Notes under the pieces: generated by a model | The model's input: only the letters and a program-made list of their open reading frames with translations | Told to the model about the DNA's origin: nothing | The model's database searches: none | DNA from: Blastocystis sp. Blastoise | Lineage: Eukaryota; Sar; Bigyra; Opalinata; Blastocystidae | DNA: 64,000 nt | NCBI GenBank assembly: GCA_039096225.1 | Contig: JBBPEB010000002.1 | Coordinates: 310,001 to 374,000, forward strand | Reading direction: 5' to 3' | Position numbers and translations under genes: made by a program | In this document: positions 32,230-45,458 of the stretch, piece after piece | Layout: the number at the start of each line of letters is the position of its first letter | Numbering within the stretch: position 1 is the first letter of the stretch

Positions 32230-32726
32230 GAAAGGATTAAGTCATCAGCCAATTGATGAAGCTGATGACACACTACTTCAACCACAAGCTCATATTTCTG
32301 AAAAAACACTTCAAAAAACAAATAAGCAAAATGATATTATAAATCCTTCTTCTTCACAATTATATGATATATATATATCTATATATGAACAAATGATGAA
32401 TTATCCAAGAGATATTGATCTAGATAAAGTAAATATATAATATAATATAATATAATATAATATAATATAATATAATATAATATAATATAATATAATATAA
32501 TATAATATAATATAATATAATATAATATAATATATATATATGATATCTCTAGTTATTGAATGTTCAGCCAATTTCTATTCAGGAGAAACAATATTTATTT
32601 TATATACTTAATCAGAAAACACAGTCTTTTCAATTCTCCTATCATTCTATGCTCCAGGATATACCTATAAATGCAAACCAAGTTACTAATAATAATACTT
32701 TACAAAATAATACTAGTAGCAAATAA
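29763..32726 (+). CDS. INTS6: Integrator complex subunit 6-like protein
   Basis: Integrator processes snRNA 3' ends and attenuates RNA polymerase II; subunit 6 links it to PP2A. About twelve exons: 29763-29852, 29892-29996, 30036-30143, 30181-30248, 30307-30442, 30647-30979, 31232-31611, 31652-31756, 31852-31924, 32011-32148, 32231-32428 and 32553-32726. The N-terminus MLVCIILDTSASLNQSTYCG is a von Willebrand A domain with a DxSxS metal site. GDQFIIFTNRTKSC, YGRDYQKSFPTQFIIIT, SPIRWDQMIYSFLLYFPA, SSIPVGIYTYPKQIYILP and KMSDFGAYLRGHSPLRDP follow human INTS6 in order. A C-terminal IDEADD echoes the DEADEF region. Similarity is clear but not strong outside these blocks. A TA tract at 31528-31566 may be a 39-nt intron or coding. 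Stop TAA at 32724-32726. Confidence 0.72.
32431..32532 (+). repeat. (TATAA)n pentanucleotide repeat in the last INTS6 intron
   Basis: About twenty perfect TATAA units between the donor at 32429 and the acceptor at 32552. Confidence 0.95.
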
Positions 32727-33166
32727 TATAGATACATATATCAGATATCTTTATATAAAAAAGTATTTTTTTTCCTTTTTATTGTTTCACTTTTTATTTT
32801 TCATTTTTCTGTTTTTTTGTTGTTTTATTATTTTTTTTTCTTTTATTGTGTACATATAAAATTAATAAACAGTAGTATAAAATACTAGATTTTTGTTTTA
32901 AACTATTCTATTTTTTATTTTATTAATAGTTACACTTATTTATACTCTTAAAAAATATTAAATTTTTAAATATAAATCGTTTATATAATTATAAATACTT
33001 ATGTTGTGACTGTATTTCTGTTCAAAACAAAACAAAAAGATGTTATTAAATAATTAACTTCACAATATCATAACAACATAATAATATTCATGTCCATATA
33101 TTTCTTAGCAATATATATATATAAAGACATAGTTATGTATATATAGGGAATACATATAAATATTGA
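32727..33166. other. Convergent 3' spacer
   Basis: 440 bp between two gene 3' ends (INTS6-like + and nitroreductase -). T-rich just after the INTS6 stop; no ORF of interest. Confidence 0.6.
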
Positions 33167-34740
<1,574 letters not shown>

Positions 34741-35125
34741 CGCTTTTATACAAGTAAATATGAGAAATTTAGTAAAAACAAAAAATCTTCACTTCAAAAA
34801 AAAAAAAAAAGAATTCTATTTCCATGACTATTTTAAAATTTTTCTATTTTTTTTAAATATTAGTTAATATATAAAGAATAGAGTATAATAAAATAAATCA
34901 GTAGATTTGATTATAAGTTGTAGTGTTAAGGGAAACAAAACGAGATGACAGTTAATAAAAAAGTGAAAAAACATAGAAAACATAAACATAAAAATATTTT
35001 TCAAACGATTAAAGAGAGACTATGACAACTTAGTTTACACATAAAAGCGATACGTTGAAGATATAATAGAAGAAAGAAAAACGAAAAGATGAAAGAATGA
35101 AAGACAAAGAAAAACAACTACGTTA

Positions 35126-37042
35126 TTATAAATCATTAAGATCAATGACAGAATCGTATCTATTACGTAGATTATATGTATCTGGCATAACATCTTCAAG
35201 CATAGAAGGATCAACATCAGAATTATGTCTAGAAGAACCATTTTCATTTTCACTGTCAGAAACATGAGATCCCCAAGTAAGTTCAAGACTATCTTGTCTT
35301 TTACGACCTGCAATAGTATTTTTCATATCTTTAATTCTCTTCTTATAAGCAATTTCATCAAGATTATAAGTAAAAGCAAGACCGGCTTTAGAAGTTTCTC
35401 GAAGACTATCTTCAATATCTTGTCCAGTCATATACATAGTAAGTACACATTCATCAAACGAGACTATATGAGTACCATCATTCATAAGAGCATATTCAGC
35501 CGCATCAACAGCCCGACAAGCCGCCATAGCATTACGTTCAATACAAGGTATTTGTACAAGTCCTTTTACGGGGTCACAAGTTAATCCAAGATGATGTTCC
35601 ATAGCTATTTCAGCAGCATTTTCAACTTGAAGACTAGTGCCTCCATTAAGGAAGCAATAGGCACCTGCAGCCATAGCACAAGCAGTACCTATTTCTGCTT
35701 GACAACCAGCCTCAGCACCTGCAATAGAAGCATTAACTTTAGTAATATTACCAAGTATACCTGCAACACAAAGAGCATCAATAATATCATCATCAGTAAT
35801 ATGATCGATATGATGGCGACAATAATAGAGGACAGCTGGAAGTACACCACATGCACCACAAGTAGGGGCAGTGACCATGACTTCAGAAGCACTGGCGTTA
35901 TTCTCAGAAACAGCTAGAGCGTAAGCAAATAAAAATGAAACTCTCTATAGAATAACAATAATAGGAATAGTATATTTATATGTAGATTTATTTATCAAGA
36001 AATAAAATTATATAGAAAAACAAATATATATATAAATAATATAAATAATATAAATAAAATAATATAAATAAAATAATATAAATAATATAAATAATATAAA
36101 TAAAATAATATAAATAATATAAATAATATAAATAAAAAATATAATATAAAATAAATAATATAAAATAAATAAAATAAATAATATACTTGACTAAGAGGGG
36201 GAGATCGTTGAGCTTTCATAAATGTAGAATGAGCTTTTCTTGGAAGGTTTAAACCACCAGGAATAACGCCTCTTGTTTTAAGTCCAATTTCTAAACAATT
36301 AGACATTGTTTTCCAACAATCTTCTAAATATTCATGAATACCATTACCTTCAGAATCGTAAACATAATCACTTAATGTTTTGCCAGATCGAACACACCAT
36401 TTACAAATAGAGTTCATCGTAGATAGATTATATACTTGAGTGAATGTCTTTTGATATTCACCATTAATCTTTGATAAATCAGAAGCAATAACAATAGCAC
36501 CACCACCAACAGAATAATAGGTTTCAGAGGAAATCTTAACTTCGTCCTTATAGGATTCTAATGTCATACCATTGACATGGAAAAGAAGAACCTCATCTGG
36601 TTTCCAAACGAAATTAACAGGTAATGGTTTTAATGCTTTTTGTATAGCCACATCTGTTAAATGCCCTTTACCAGTAGCAGCAAGACTACCATATAATATG
36701 CAAGTAATTTTATTTGCTTCTTCACAATAATGCTCTTTGAAATGTTTAGCTGCATTATTTGGACCCATAGTATGAGAACTTGAAGGACCATATCCAATTC
36801 TGAATAATTCCTTTAACGAAGGCATACCAGGAGTTCTTGTTGAAGAAGAATAATAAATATGTGGATGACCCTATTTTCTAGTTAAAATGCTTACAGAGTA
36901 ATATATACAGATTTGTTGATAATTTTAATCTTGGAGTAATCCTAGATGACATGAGAAAGTGGCAAGATAATACAAATACCTTCTTAGAGTCTACTCTATA
37001 GAGTACAGGCTTCTTAGAAGACTCAACAATTTGTTCAGACAT
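35126..37042 (-). CDS. sdaA: L-serine dehydratase, bacterial-type Fe-S enzyme
   Basis: Deaminates L-serine to pyruvate with a [4Fe-4S] cluster, not PLP. Three exons: 36985-37042 (MSEQIVESSKKPVLYRV, ATG at 37040-37042), 36188-36871 and 35126-35946. The N-terminal (SdaA-beta) domain has IGYGPSSSHTMGP, the catalytic-domain signature. The C-terminal domain has TAPTCGACGVLPAVLYY, GCQAEIGTACAMAAG and CDPVKGLVQIPCIERNA, whose Cys residues include the cluster ligands. The single-chain beta-alpha order matches E. coli SdaA. After LRETSKAGLAFTYN, about where bacterial enzymes end, an acidic tail of about 75 residues follows (SDSENENGSS region). Two TAA stops lie in tandem. Bacterial origin by transfer is possible, but introns and codon use are now host-like. 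The intron at 35947-36187 is built of TAAATAATA units. Confidence 0.93.
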
Positions 37043-37150
37043 TCTCAATTGATTATAAAATAAATATAAGAAAAGAATATAATCATATTCCTTTTCTATT
37101 TGCTCACAGCCTTTTTTAATCTAAAAAAAAAAAACAAAATGAATCGAAAT

Positions 37151-37163
37151 ATCCGTGATTATT
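37151..37163 (+). promoter_or_regulatory. Motif ATCCGTGATTATT
   Basis: 109 bp upstream of the serine dehydratase ATG (gene on the minus strand). Confidence 0.4.
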
Positions 37164-37335
37164 AATGAGATTACGGTAGCAAATTAGTTTTTCCCGTTAT
37201 AATGGAATACACGAAAAGAACAAATAACGAAAAGGAGATATGAAACACAGAAAATGTCGATAATTTTTATGACCTTTCATTTGTCAAGTCCTCATTTGTG
37301 AATAAAATGAAAAAATAAGTAAGATTTCTTATGAG

Positions 37336-37349
37336 AACCGTGATTATAA
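37336..37349 (+). promoter_or_regulatory. Motif AACCGTGATTATAA
   Basis: Second copy in the same spacer. Core CCGTGATTAT matches the reverse strand of the 17760 copy. Confidence 0.4.
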
Positions 37350-37472
37350 ATATTACTATGTAAACAACCAATCAATACTAATTATTTGAGAGTTGAGATT
37401 TCTCCAATGAAAAATGATGGATGAAAGATGATAACCAATAGAAGAAGGCATTGAGAAGTTATCAATATTTGA

Positions 37473-37679
37473 TTGGATCAATCTCTTTTTTTAGATGATT
37501 CTCCATTAAAACAACTCTATTCAAATACTGAAAAGGACTCTAGGGAAAATATTAAAATAATCACGAATATTTGTTTTTATTTAGTAGTAGTTCTCTGGTT
37601 CTCTATATATACTTCTCTTTTTAAATGCTTTCATTCTCCACAGAAGATAAGACCATTCAATTGGTTACAAAAAATATGA
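37473..37679 (+). CDS. Possible small single-pass membrane protein (uncertain)
   Basis: Open frame of 68 codons with no ATG near its start: it opens at TTG right after an in-frame TGA, so a real start would need an upstream exon. The product has a polar N-half (PLKQLYSNTEKDSRENIKI), one clear hydrophobic segment (ICFYLVVVLWFSIYTSLF) and a basic tail ending NWLQKI, like a tail-anchored protein. I do not recognise a family. A T-rich stretch with TTTTTTTAG at about 37488-37494 could be an acceptor that would restore a longer gene. Confidence 0.25.
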   Translation: MDQSLFLDDSPLKQLYSNTEKDSRENIKIITNICFYLVVVLWFSIYTSLFKCFHSPQKIRPFNWLQKI

Positions 37680-38151
37680 AAAGTTCTTTAAGAACAAATG
37701 ATTATGATGTTTATTATTTAGAGTTGGTAATAGTATATTTCAATTGTATAAACTGATTGAAAAAGTGTATAAAAAGTTAAAAACCTGCTTATTGTAATGA
37801 ATATGTTATAGTATCACTATATAATGATTATTCAAAGACAGAAAAGAAAAAATTACTTCAATAAACAGACAATTGCAAAATGATTTTCTTTTATACTCGT
37901 TTTTAATTATTTATTTTGTTTAGACAACTTGCATACAATACTATTCAACTAAAATTAACAAGTATTAAGTCTTCAATGGAAATGGTAAAAAAGAATAGGT
38001 CAACAATATTTCATATTTATAGGATAGACGTCAATTTGTTGTTATTTTGACTATATTAGAAGCTTCTAATTAAAGTTGTTTAATGAATATTAATGAAAAT
38101 AGAAAAAAGAATAAAAGCCACATCAATTGCATACGTTTATACAGAAATAAA
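37680..38151. other. Intergenic, nothing recognised
   Basis: 470 bp, AT-rich, no ORF of interest. Includes the 3' flank of the TFIIE-beta gene. Confidence 0.6.
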
Positions 38152-39874
38152 TTATTGTTCACTCATGATTTTATTTGCCAATTCAGGAATATGATCATTG
38201 ACCAATCGACGAATTTTTCTTTGTTTCTTAGCTCCTTGTTTTCCATCTGCATTCCTTCTTTTGATAGGTTTTTTGTCTTGAAATAATGCATTTGGAGATA
38301 AACCTTTATAATTATATATTATATTATTTAAATATTGATAGGAATATAATAATAATAATAATATATATATATATACCTGCTTCTTTGCATTTTTTTTCAA
38401 TTTCATCACCATCACATGGAATATCATTATCGTTTTGATTAAACCATAAATCACGTATATCATTAGATACACCTATATATGTATATAATGTTATTTATAT
38501 ATATGAAATCAATTGATAATTATAATAAAAATATATATGTATACCTTCTCTATATACAATAATTCCCTTATCTGTTTTCCCTTCATAAGAATGATCTAAG
38601 TAGATTCGAAAGGGCTCTAAAGGATAAACCCATCCGCCTTTTCTATAGAATAATCACGAAAGTGAGAATAACAAAGTATAAGAATAAAACTTATTTTTAT
38701 ATAAATAAATATATAATTAAAAAAAATACCTTTTTTGTTCATCAATAGATTTACTGATAGCACTGTCGGAAGCCACTGAAAAAGGAGTTTTTGCTGGCTG
38801 ATAATTGACTAAATACAGAAACATATAGAGAGAAAATAATTGTAAAACATACAATATAAATAATAATAGATATACATATATACCTCTATATATGAATTCA
38901 TTGATATGTATACAATCCCCATGTCTGATTTCGGCTGAAGTATTTTCAGTTCCTTCTATAAATAAACTACCTTGCTCCACTGAAAATAAACCACTCAATG
39001 GAGTCAAATAACTTTATATAAATTGATAATTATAAACATAAAGAATGAATTAAATATATATATATATATACTGATCTCCTCTGTAAAATAGTGTTTTGAT
39101 ATCATTTCTACTTTTATCTTCAGGTAAACCGATAATTATACCTTGTAAAGCTAAACTTTTGATATCTGATTCAATCTCATCATAACTATATAGTATTTAT
39201 AATTATATATTTATATAATAGAAAGCAGATAATAAATTATAAAATTAATTTAAACCATTATATATATAATTTTGAAAAAAAAAGAAATAAAAACAAAAAA
39301 ATAAATGAATATATATATATATATATACTTATCTTTTAAATCTTTCAATTCTATACCACTCTCATGACCTTTTAGAACATTTGCAATCTCATTTTTCGAT
39401 TTCACTGGATATTTAGGCTATTTAGAAATAGTAATTAATTATAAAATAATAGAAATAACAAAAATAATACATATAATATATTCAACTATAAGTTTACACA
39501 TAAACTAATAATACAAACAACTTACTTGATACCTAAATGTTGGAATTCGATTGACTTCCTCATAAACAACATATGTATTTTTCTTTAACGACTCTAAGAG
39601 ATCATATCGTACGTCCAAATCTATTTTTGTATCTCGTTTGATTTGTTCTTTTGATATTTTTGGAAATGATTTATCCTTACTCAAATACTGGATAACATCA
39701 TGTTGTAGTTGCACTAATCCATCATCAATAATAGATGGATTCTGCTCAACTATAGAGATAGAGAAAAGAATATACTTGAATCATAATTTGTACACAAATT
39801 ATTTCTCAAGTATATGTAAAAAACATACGGATAGATTGCTGAGCTAAGTTTTTCCAATGCTGCTGATTACTCAT
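38152..39874 (-). CDS. GTF2E2: Transcription initiation factor TFIIE beta subunit with an insertion
   Basis: TFIIE recruits and regulates TFIIH at the Pol II pre-initiation complex. Start ATG at 39872-39874 (MSNQQHWKNLAQQSI). The next exons give the first winged helix (LVQLQHDVIQYLSKDKSFP, IDLDVRYDLLESLKKNTYV, RIPTFRYQPKYPVKSKNEI) and the second (KGHESGIELKDLKD...DIKSLALQGIII). The C-terminus gives IRDLWFNQNDNDIPC, EIEKKCKEAGLSP and the Lys/Arg-rich KKQRKIRRLVNDHIPELANK, matching the basic tail of GTF2E2. Between the second winged helix and DLWFNQ there are about 95 extra residues over three exons (about 38548-39010), including GSLFIEGTENTSAEIRHGD and VYPLEPFRIYLDHSYEG, which human TFIIE-beta lacks. 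Frames and phases across these exons are consistent. Stop TAA at 38152-38154. Confidence 0.85.
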
Positions 39875-40117
39875 ATGATTTATATATAATATTGACTGTT
39901 TAAGTTTAAAAACCTAGACTTGTCTTGAAAAACTAGGTAATCTTTTATTCCCGTTGATTTACGAGAGTTGGCGGGGATTAGCTTCCAGTTTTCAAAATAA
40001 TCAAAATATAGTAAAAACGATTACCCCTTTTAAAAAATTTTCTTTATATATTCTTATTCATTTATTCTTTTATTTGAAAGAATATTATATGTATATATAA
40101 ATATATATAGAGGAGAT
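39875..40117. promoter_or_regulatory. Promoter side of the TFIIE-beta gene
   Basis: 240 bp containing ATTCCCG and GTTGGCGGGGATT (39947-39980), an E2F-like pair in an otherwise AT-rich spacer, and AACGATTACCCC near 40017. Confidence 0.35.
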
Positions 40118-40288
40118 ATGTATGGTGTACACGTAGGTCATGGTCATACTAATGATTATATAGTTAATTATGAAGGTATTGACCTAATATATGGACGTAA
40201 AACAGGTATAGGCTATTATGGCCCTTCTTCAGGGTATATATTATATATACAGTTATTTGAATTTTTCAATATATATTGTAATTATTAA
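40118..40288 (+). CDS. Unrecognised short ORF, 56 residues
   Basis: ATG-to-TAA frame beginning MYGVHVGHGHTNDYIVNYEG. The first 39 codons look coding (balanced residues, Gly/His/Tyr-rich, ending TGIGYYGPSSG). The tail from codon 40 is TA-biased and may be an unspliced intron, since GG|GTATAT at that point is a good local donor. No family is recognised and no second exon is evident. It could also be a decayed gene fragment. Confidence 0.3.
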   Translation: MYGVHVGHGHTNDYIVNYEGIDLIYGRKTGIGYYGPSSGYILYIQLFEFFNIYCNY

Positions 40289-40858
40289 TATTTCTACAAT
40301 AAAAGTATTTTTTTTTATTATAAGTAAAAAGCAGATATAAATCTATATATAAAATATTATAACAATATGGTTTTCATTACATATGACCCTATATATTAAT
40401 AAACCTTTGTATAGAGTAAAAAAGGTGGTCGTATGATTGAGATTACTTGAAAATATCATAAAATATCTATTAGTAATTATATTGTTAATGAAAGAAAGAA
40501 ACACAATCTGAAAAAAATGGTATCACCGAAACACAATTGAAATGTTAATTGTAATTGTTTATAATATAGAATTTTTTTATTATATATATATATATATTAA
40601 CTCCTTTAAGTTATATATATATTCTATTGAAATATGATATTTATGAAATATATTCCTTTGTTAATTAGTTGTTCGTTATAAAAATATGTTTATAAAGTTA
40701 TCAACAATCTAAACACTACTATTGATAAGTATTTATATGTTTGTGACAATTAATATATATATATATATATATATACATAAAACAGTAGTTCAAAGTGTAA
40801 AAATTAAAAAAAATATATTTAAAAATTTTTTTTAATATAAATATACTTATTTACATGA
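40289..40858. other. Intergenic, nothing recognised
   Basis: 570 bp, very AT-rich, with short TA runs; no ORF. Confidence 0.6.
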
Positions 40859-41185
40859 TTAGAATGTACTTTTTGATTCATTTCCAAGTGCTGTCATCCA
40901 TTGAAGGAGATCCTCTTCCGTTTCACACTTTAAATAGTATAAACGAGCTGTTCCTTCCAACTATATATATATATGTAGTATATATAGTATAGTATAGACA
41001 AAAAAAATAAAAATATATATGAAATTACTAAAATATTGTAATATATTAAAGATGTATATTCTATATATATATATATACATACCTTAATAATATACTCATT
41101 ACTAGTCTTCATTTTTTCCTGCTTTGAAACCTCAAATAAACTGATATCCAAAGAATCAACCTTATTTCCATCCTGTATATATATA

Positions 41186-41227
<42 letters not shown>

Positions 41228-41362
41228 ATTCTATTATATGTATATATATATATATATATACGGGTGCAGTATACCATGTTAATATTTTTGATGATAATTG
41301 AAACCATAAGTTGGTACTAGTGCCATTTAATATATCTATATATATGTATATATAAATCTATA

Positions 41363-41416
<54 letters not shown>

Positions 41417-42916
41417 TAACAATAATTCTATATATATACTATACTTCTAAAATAATATATATATAAATATATATATATATATATCAATCTCATCAAGCCA
41501 ACCTGCTTTGATAATATACACATCTCTCACTGGATTTCCTGCTGTTGGATTTACCGCGGTTAAAGCAGGTAATTCTCTTTAGTGTAATAGAATAAGTATA
41601 ATAATAAGTATAATAAGTATAGCTGTATAATGAAATAATCATAATAAATAAACATATAATAACATATAATAATATTATATAGAACAATAAATAGAAGGAT
41701 AAATACATTAATAGTTATAAGAGAAATAATCATAATAAACAAATATTTAATAAACATATAATACTATACTCGGTATGAGGGGTTTTTACGTTATATAATT
41801 CTCCTTTTCCCTCGAAATGAAACGCTTCTTCCAAAAGACTATCGGCCTCATCTTCATAAATAACCGTGATTAATTTACGCTTTAATAATTCTTGACAAAA
41901 TGTAAAAGCCTTTATATATATATATAATATAATATTATAATATTATAATAAATAGAATATACTCCTTATATATATATACTTCATCTTCTGTTTTTACAAT
42001 TTCTCTATTCACCAGGAAAATAACTAATTCACTTCCAGCAATCGTATTCTTATAAACCTATATATATAATTGATTATAGTAATATATATTAAAGAGTATA
42101 TATGATAATTACTATTATATGTAATATATATATATACCTGATAATTATTATATGAAATATATATATATATATATACTTTGTCTTGTGATTTATTATCCTT
42201 AACCAGACCATAAACATATAATCGATGACAAACAGTAGTATATATATCTGTGTTTGTATGTGGAGATAAACCATCGGATGTAGGACTAAAAGGAGGCTAT
42301 ATATATATAAAATATAAATAAAAAAACAATCAACATATTATAAAAACAAAAATAAAAAATAATAATATACAGTTTTAATAAGACTATCTACAGTGAATTC
42401 AGGAGGGAAGAAAGTACCGCTGATTCTCATACTTGACACTCCTTTCTTATTTTGTAAAACTTCATTCGGATTATGATAAACATAAGTATCATTTCCAGTA
42501 CCAAATTTACGAATTAAGCTCTTCTTTTGAGAGAATCCACCATTTGATGTAGAATGACCCTTTTCTATATAATATTGGACAATATATATATGTATAAAAT
42601 CAAACTAATAATCGAAAGATAAATTATATAAAACAATGCATAAGAATATCATTATAATATTATTAGAAATGAAAAATAAAAATATATTTCGATATATATA
42701 TCATACCAGTAACAAAGAAAAGATCATGACAGTTCAAATGCCATTTTCTTGTGTGATCACTGACAAAATCATCACCTTCAACAATCTTACCACATCCAGG
42801 ACAATACATAGAGTGGATCATTTTCAAGCAAGTATCACATATATAGGCGCTCTTATCTGTAACTTCAGTTCGATCACAAAATGAACATTTGATTGCTTTC
42901 TTTTCCAATAAATTCA
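40859..42916 (-). CDS. Zinc finger (LIM-like) - DEP - PH domain protein
   Basis: Start ATG at 42914-42916. Residues 1-70 hold CSFC, CDTC and CPGCGKIVEGDDFVSDHTRKWHLNC, that is three CxxC pairs and an H-x2-C in the spacing of a LIM zinc module. A linker follows (FGTGNDTYVYHNPNEV, SMRISGTFFPPEF). Next is a DEP domain: VYKNTIAGSELIVFLVNREI, AFTFCQELLKRKLITVIYED, LYNVKT. Then comes a C-terminal PH domain: IIKAGWLDEIDI, LWFQLSSKILTWYTAPDG, ARLYYLKCETEEDLLQWMTAL with the C-terminal PH Trp. DEP and PH both bind membranes or GPCR/phosphoinositide partners, so a signalling adaptor is inferred. No family with this exact order comes to mind. Nine or so exons with TA introns. Stop TAA at 40859-40861. Confidence 0.75.
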
Positions 42917-43548
42917 TAATCACCTATACTTTTTATATAAAAATAAACATAAATTATATTATAAAGAAGATAGTATATACTATTAAATTTAATTTACAAT
43001 ATTAATTAAAGGTTAACTTTTGAAAATAGAAAGAATTGAATCCAAATTTTCAACAAAAGTTTATTTTTTGAATTTTCATTTTGAGTCTATTTAGACAATA
43101 GACATTGAGAAATGATTTACTGTGATGTCTAAGGCACAAAAAGGCAAGAATATATTAGTTTTGAAAAAGTCTAAAGGATCAGTCAATTAGTCAGTTAAGA
43201 CTTGTTGGCTTTTAACTATACATTTATGTGTAGATTGTGATTTGTAATGTAAATGTTATCTCTATTATTCAAAATAAAATCACAAAAGTCGCAATTAAGT
43301 CAACTTATCGAGTATTTATTTTTTAGTGTTTATGCCATTATATTATTGTTTAAACTATCATTTTAAGTCTGATTGATAACTCTCTGAGTTTACACAGCAA
43401 TATTCGAGTCAAAATCAGAAGAATTTTTATTGTGTTATAAAATAAAAATTATCACATAAATGAGTCATGTATGATATGTATAAGCTATTTAAATAAAAAA
43501 AAAGTTCAAATAAATGAAAATATGTATAACTAAAAATTGAAAGAAAAA
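42917..43548. other. Divergent intergenic region
   Basis: 630 bp between the zinc-finger gene (-) and a small membrane protein (+). No ORF or repeat seen. Confidence 0.6.
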
Positions 43549-43868
43549 ATGAAAGAACAGATTTTAAATCTCATATTCTATTTATCTTGTGTACCTGCAA
43601 GAAGTCGTCCTTTTGGTTTATTTCTGTATGTTACTTATCTATCTATTCTATATCTCGTAGTTGACTCATTTTTTAATCTTCTGATTTCTCAGATCGTCAA
43701 AATCTCAATTTCTGTCGAGGTTGGTCAAAACGTTCTGAAAGGTATATATTCTATATTATTTATATATTTATTATCATTTATTTATATTATATATATTTCT
43801 ATACAGTATTGATGATCAACAGAACGATGATTATTGTTTCCACTTCACTCTCTTCTTTTCTTCTTTAG
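43549..43868 (+). CDS. Probable small multi-pass membrane protein, two exons
   Basis: Exon 1 (43549-43741) gives MKEQILNLIFYLSCVPARSR and two hydrophobic stretches (PFGLFLYVTYLSILYLVV, SFFNLLISQIVKISISV), ending QNVLK with a G|GTATAT donor. Using the acceptor TATACAG at 43800-43806, exon 2 adds LMINRTMIIVSTSLSSFLL and ends at TAG 43866-43868, for about 85 residues. An alternative acceptor (TTTAG at 43868) would end after two codons. No family recognised. If right, this is the only TAG stop in the window, which lowers my confidence. Further downstream (43870-43948) a short coding-like stretch has an in-frame TGA. Confidence 0.4.
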
Positions 43869-45450
43869 CTTTCTAATGGTCCCTTTGACTCTTTTATGAT
43901 CTCCTGATGTTATTGAAATGGAATTAAATTATTTCTTACGTGTTTTAGGTATGTATATATATATGTTTTTTTCTTTTTAATTATATTTGTCTTTTTATGA
44001 TTCTATTATGAATTAATTTATTTTTATATATATTATTTTTCATTAATATATATATATTTGCTTATATATACATGTATATATATCTATATTATCTCTATAG
44101 CTCTTTATATATATATATTAATATCATTCTATTTTATTATCTATATGATAGCATTGATTATAGTATTAATTGTTCTATCTATTTATGTATATGATAATTC
44201 TTCAACTATAACTTTTACTCTTCTCTCTATTCACTCAATTATTAATATTCTTATTCATTATATTTAAGCTCCATAACGGATGGAAATATATATCTATATG
44301 TATATATATATAAAGGTTCAATTCCTGGCTTTTATTGTTTTGCTTTTTATATTTTATTATATTATATTATCTATTAATTCTATATATATATTATTTATTA
44401 TTATCTTACATTATTTCTTATAGTATACTTTATTATTATACTCTATATAATATTATGTTGTATTATATTTTTAAAAATCTATTCTATATTATCTATTCTA
44501 TTTGGTTATCTACTATTTATTTTATTATAATCTATTCTATATCTGCTTTATCTTGATTAGACTATGTTTATTCTATACTATTCGTTATATAGTAATATTT
44601 ATCTTTAGGATCAAATGACTACTTATTAGATTATACAATTTATTCTTATATGTAAATATTATGTATTTATATATATACTATTATTATACACATTATATGT
44701 TCTATTCATCTTTTGTATATTTTTTAATTACTGGTTGTATAGTATATTATCTTTTGTATTATCTTTTATAACTATGTTGCATTACATATTATAGTATATA
44801 TTGTATATAGATTATTTTCTTATTATTATTTATACGATATAGTACATAAAACCTATCTATTTACATAGAATATGATATTATCTGTTGTATACTATATTTT
44901 TTATTGATACGCCTATATAACATTATTCTTTAGAACATTTCAATCATAAACTAAAATGCTTATATCTCCATTAATAAACGATGTTGATGTATTATATTGT
45001 TTACTTTTTCTTTTTCATGATCCATAGAGATCAAAAGTAGTAATAAATTATGATATATAATAATCCACAGAATGATTGAATTCATTGTAGCTTTTATTTA
45101 TAAAATACTTTTTTTTCGCAGTTATAATATACTTAAATATGTAATATACATCTTTATAAATAGTTAAATAACTTAAACTATGACTATAAAGAGATTACGA
45201 AACTAATTTGTGAATTGATTAATTAATATTTATAAAAATACTTTTAATGACTCTTAATTGACCTTTTAAGCATACTCACACCATCTAAATAAGTAATCCT
45301 CTTTTAATCATGTAATCAAAACTTTCAATGCACTTATTTCCATAAACTCTAGTTACAAAAATGTTTATAGCAGTCATTTCACATTCATTAGTATAATTTT
45401 TACATTAAAAACAGTTATATGTAAAAAAATAAGCATAATATGTATTAATT
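43869..45450. other. Intergenic, AT-rich, gene-poor
   Basis: 1.6 kb. It contains short TA-rich frames (44058-44267, 44335-44556) rich in Ile/Tyr/Leu that look like composition artefacts, and an isolated B-box-like GGTTCAATTCC at 44315-44325 (see rejected items). Confidence 0.55.
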
Positions 45451-45458
45451 CTCTAGAG

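Larger units (their letters stand above)
37043..37472. promoter_or_regulatory. Intergenic upstream of serine dehydratase, with two dyad motifs
   Basis: 430 bp with no ORF. It holds ATCCGTGATTATT at 37151 and AACCGTGATTATAA at 37336, the same element as upstream of ARL1, the ODC-like gene and STI1. Confidence 0.5.

Noticed and set aside
35225-35917. Two + strand ORFs of over 100 codons
   Set aside because: They are antisense shadows of the serine dehydratase exon, which has clear family motifs on the minus strand.
40118-40288. Treating the 56-residue ORF as part of the TFIIE-beta or zinc-finger gene
   Set aside because: It is on the opposite strand and has no splice partner in either gene.
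43870-43948. Coding-like stretch with an internal TGA, hinting at UGA as a sense codon
   Set aside because: All recognised genes use TGG for Trp and have no in-frame TGA, so a reassigned code is not supported; this is more likely 3' sequence or a decayed exon.
44258-44333. Second tRNA-like segment with GGTTCAATTCC and a TCCA/TGGA D-stem
   Set aside because: Acceptor stem pairs only 5 of 7, T-stem is 3 bp and the anticodon arm is a TA repeat that pairs with anything.
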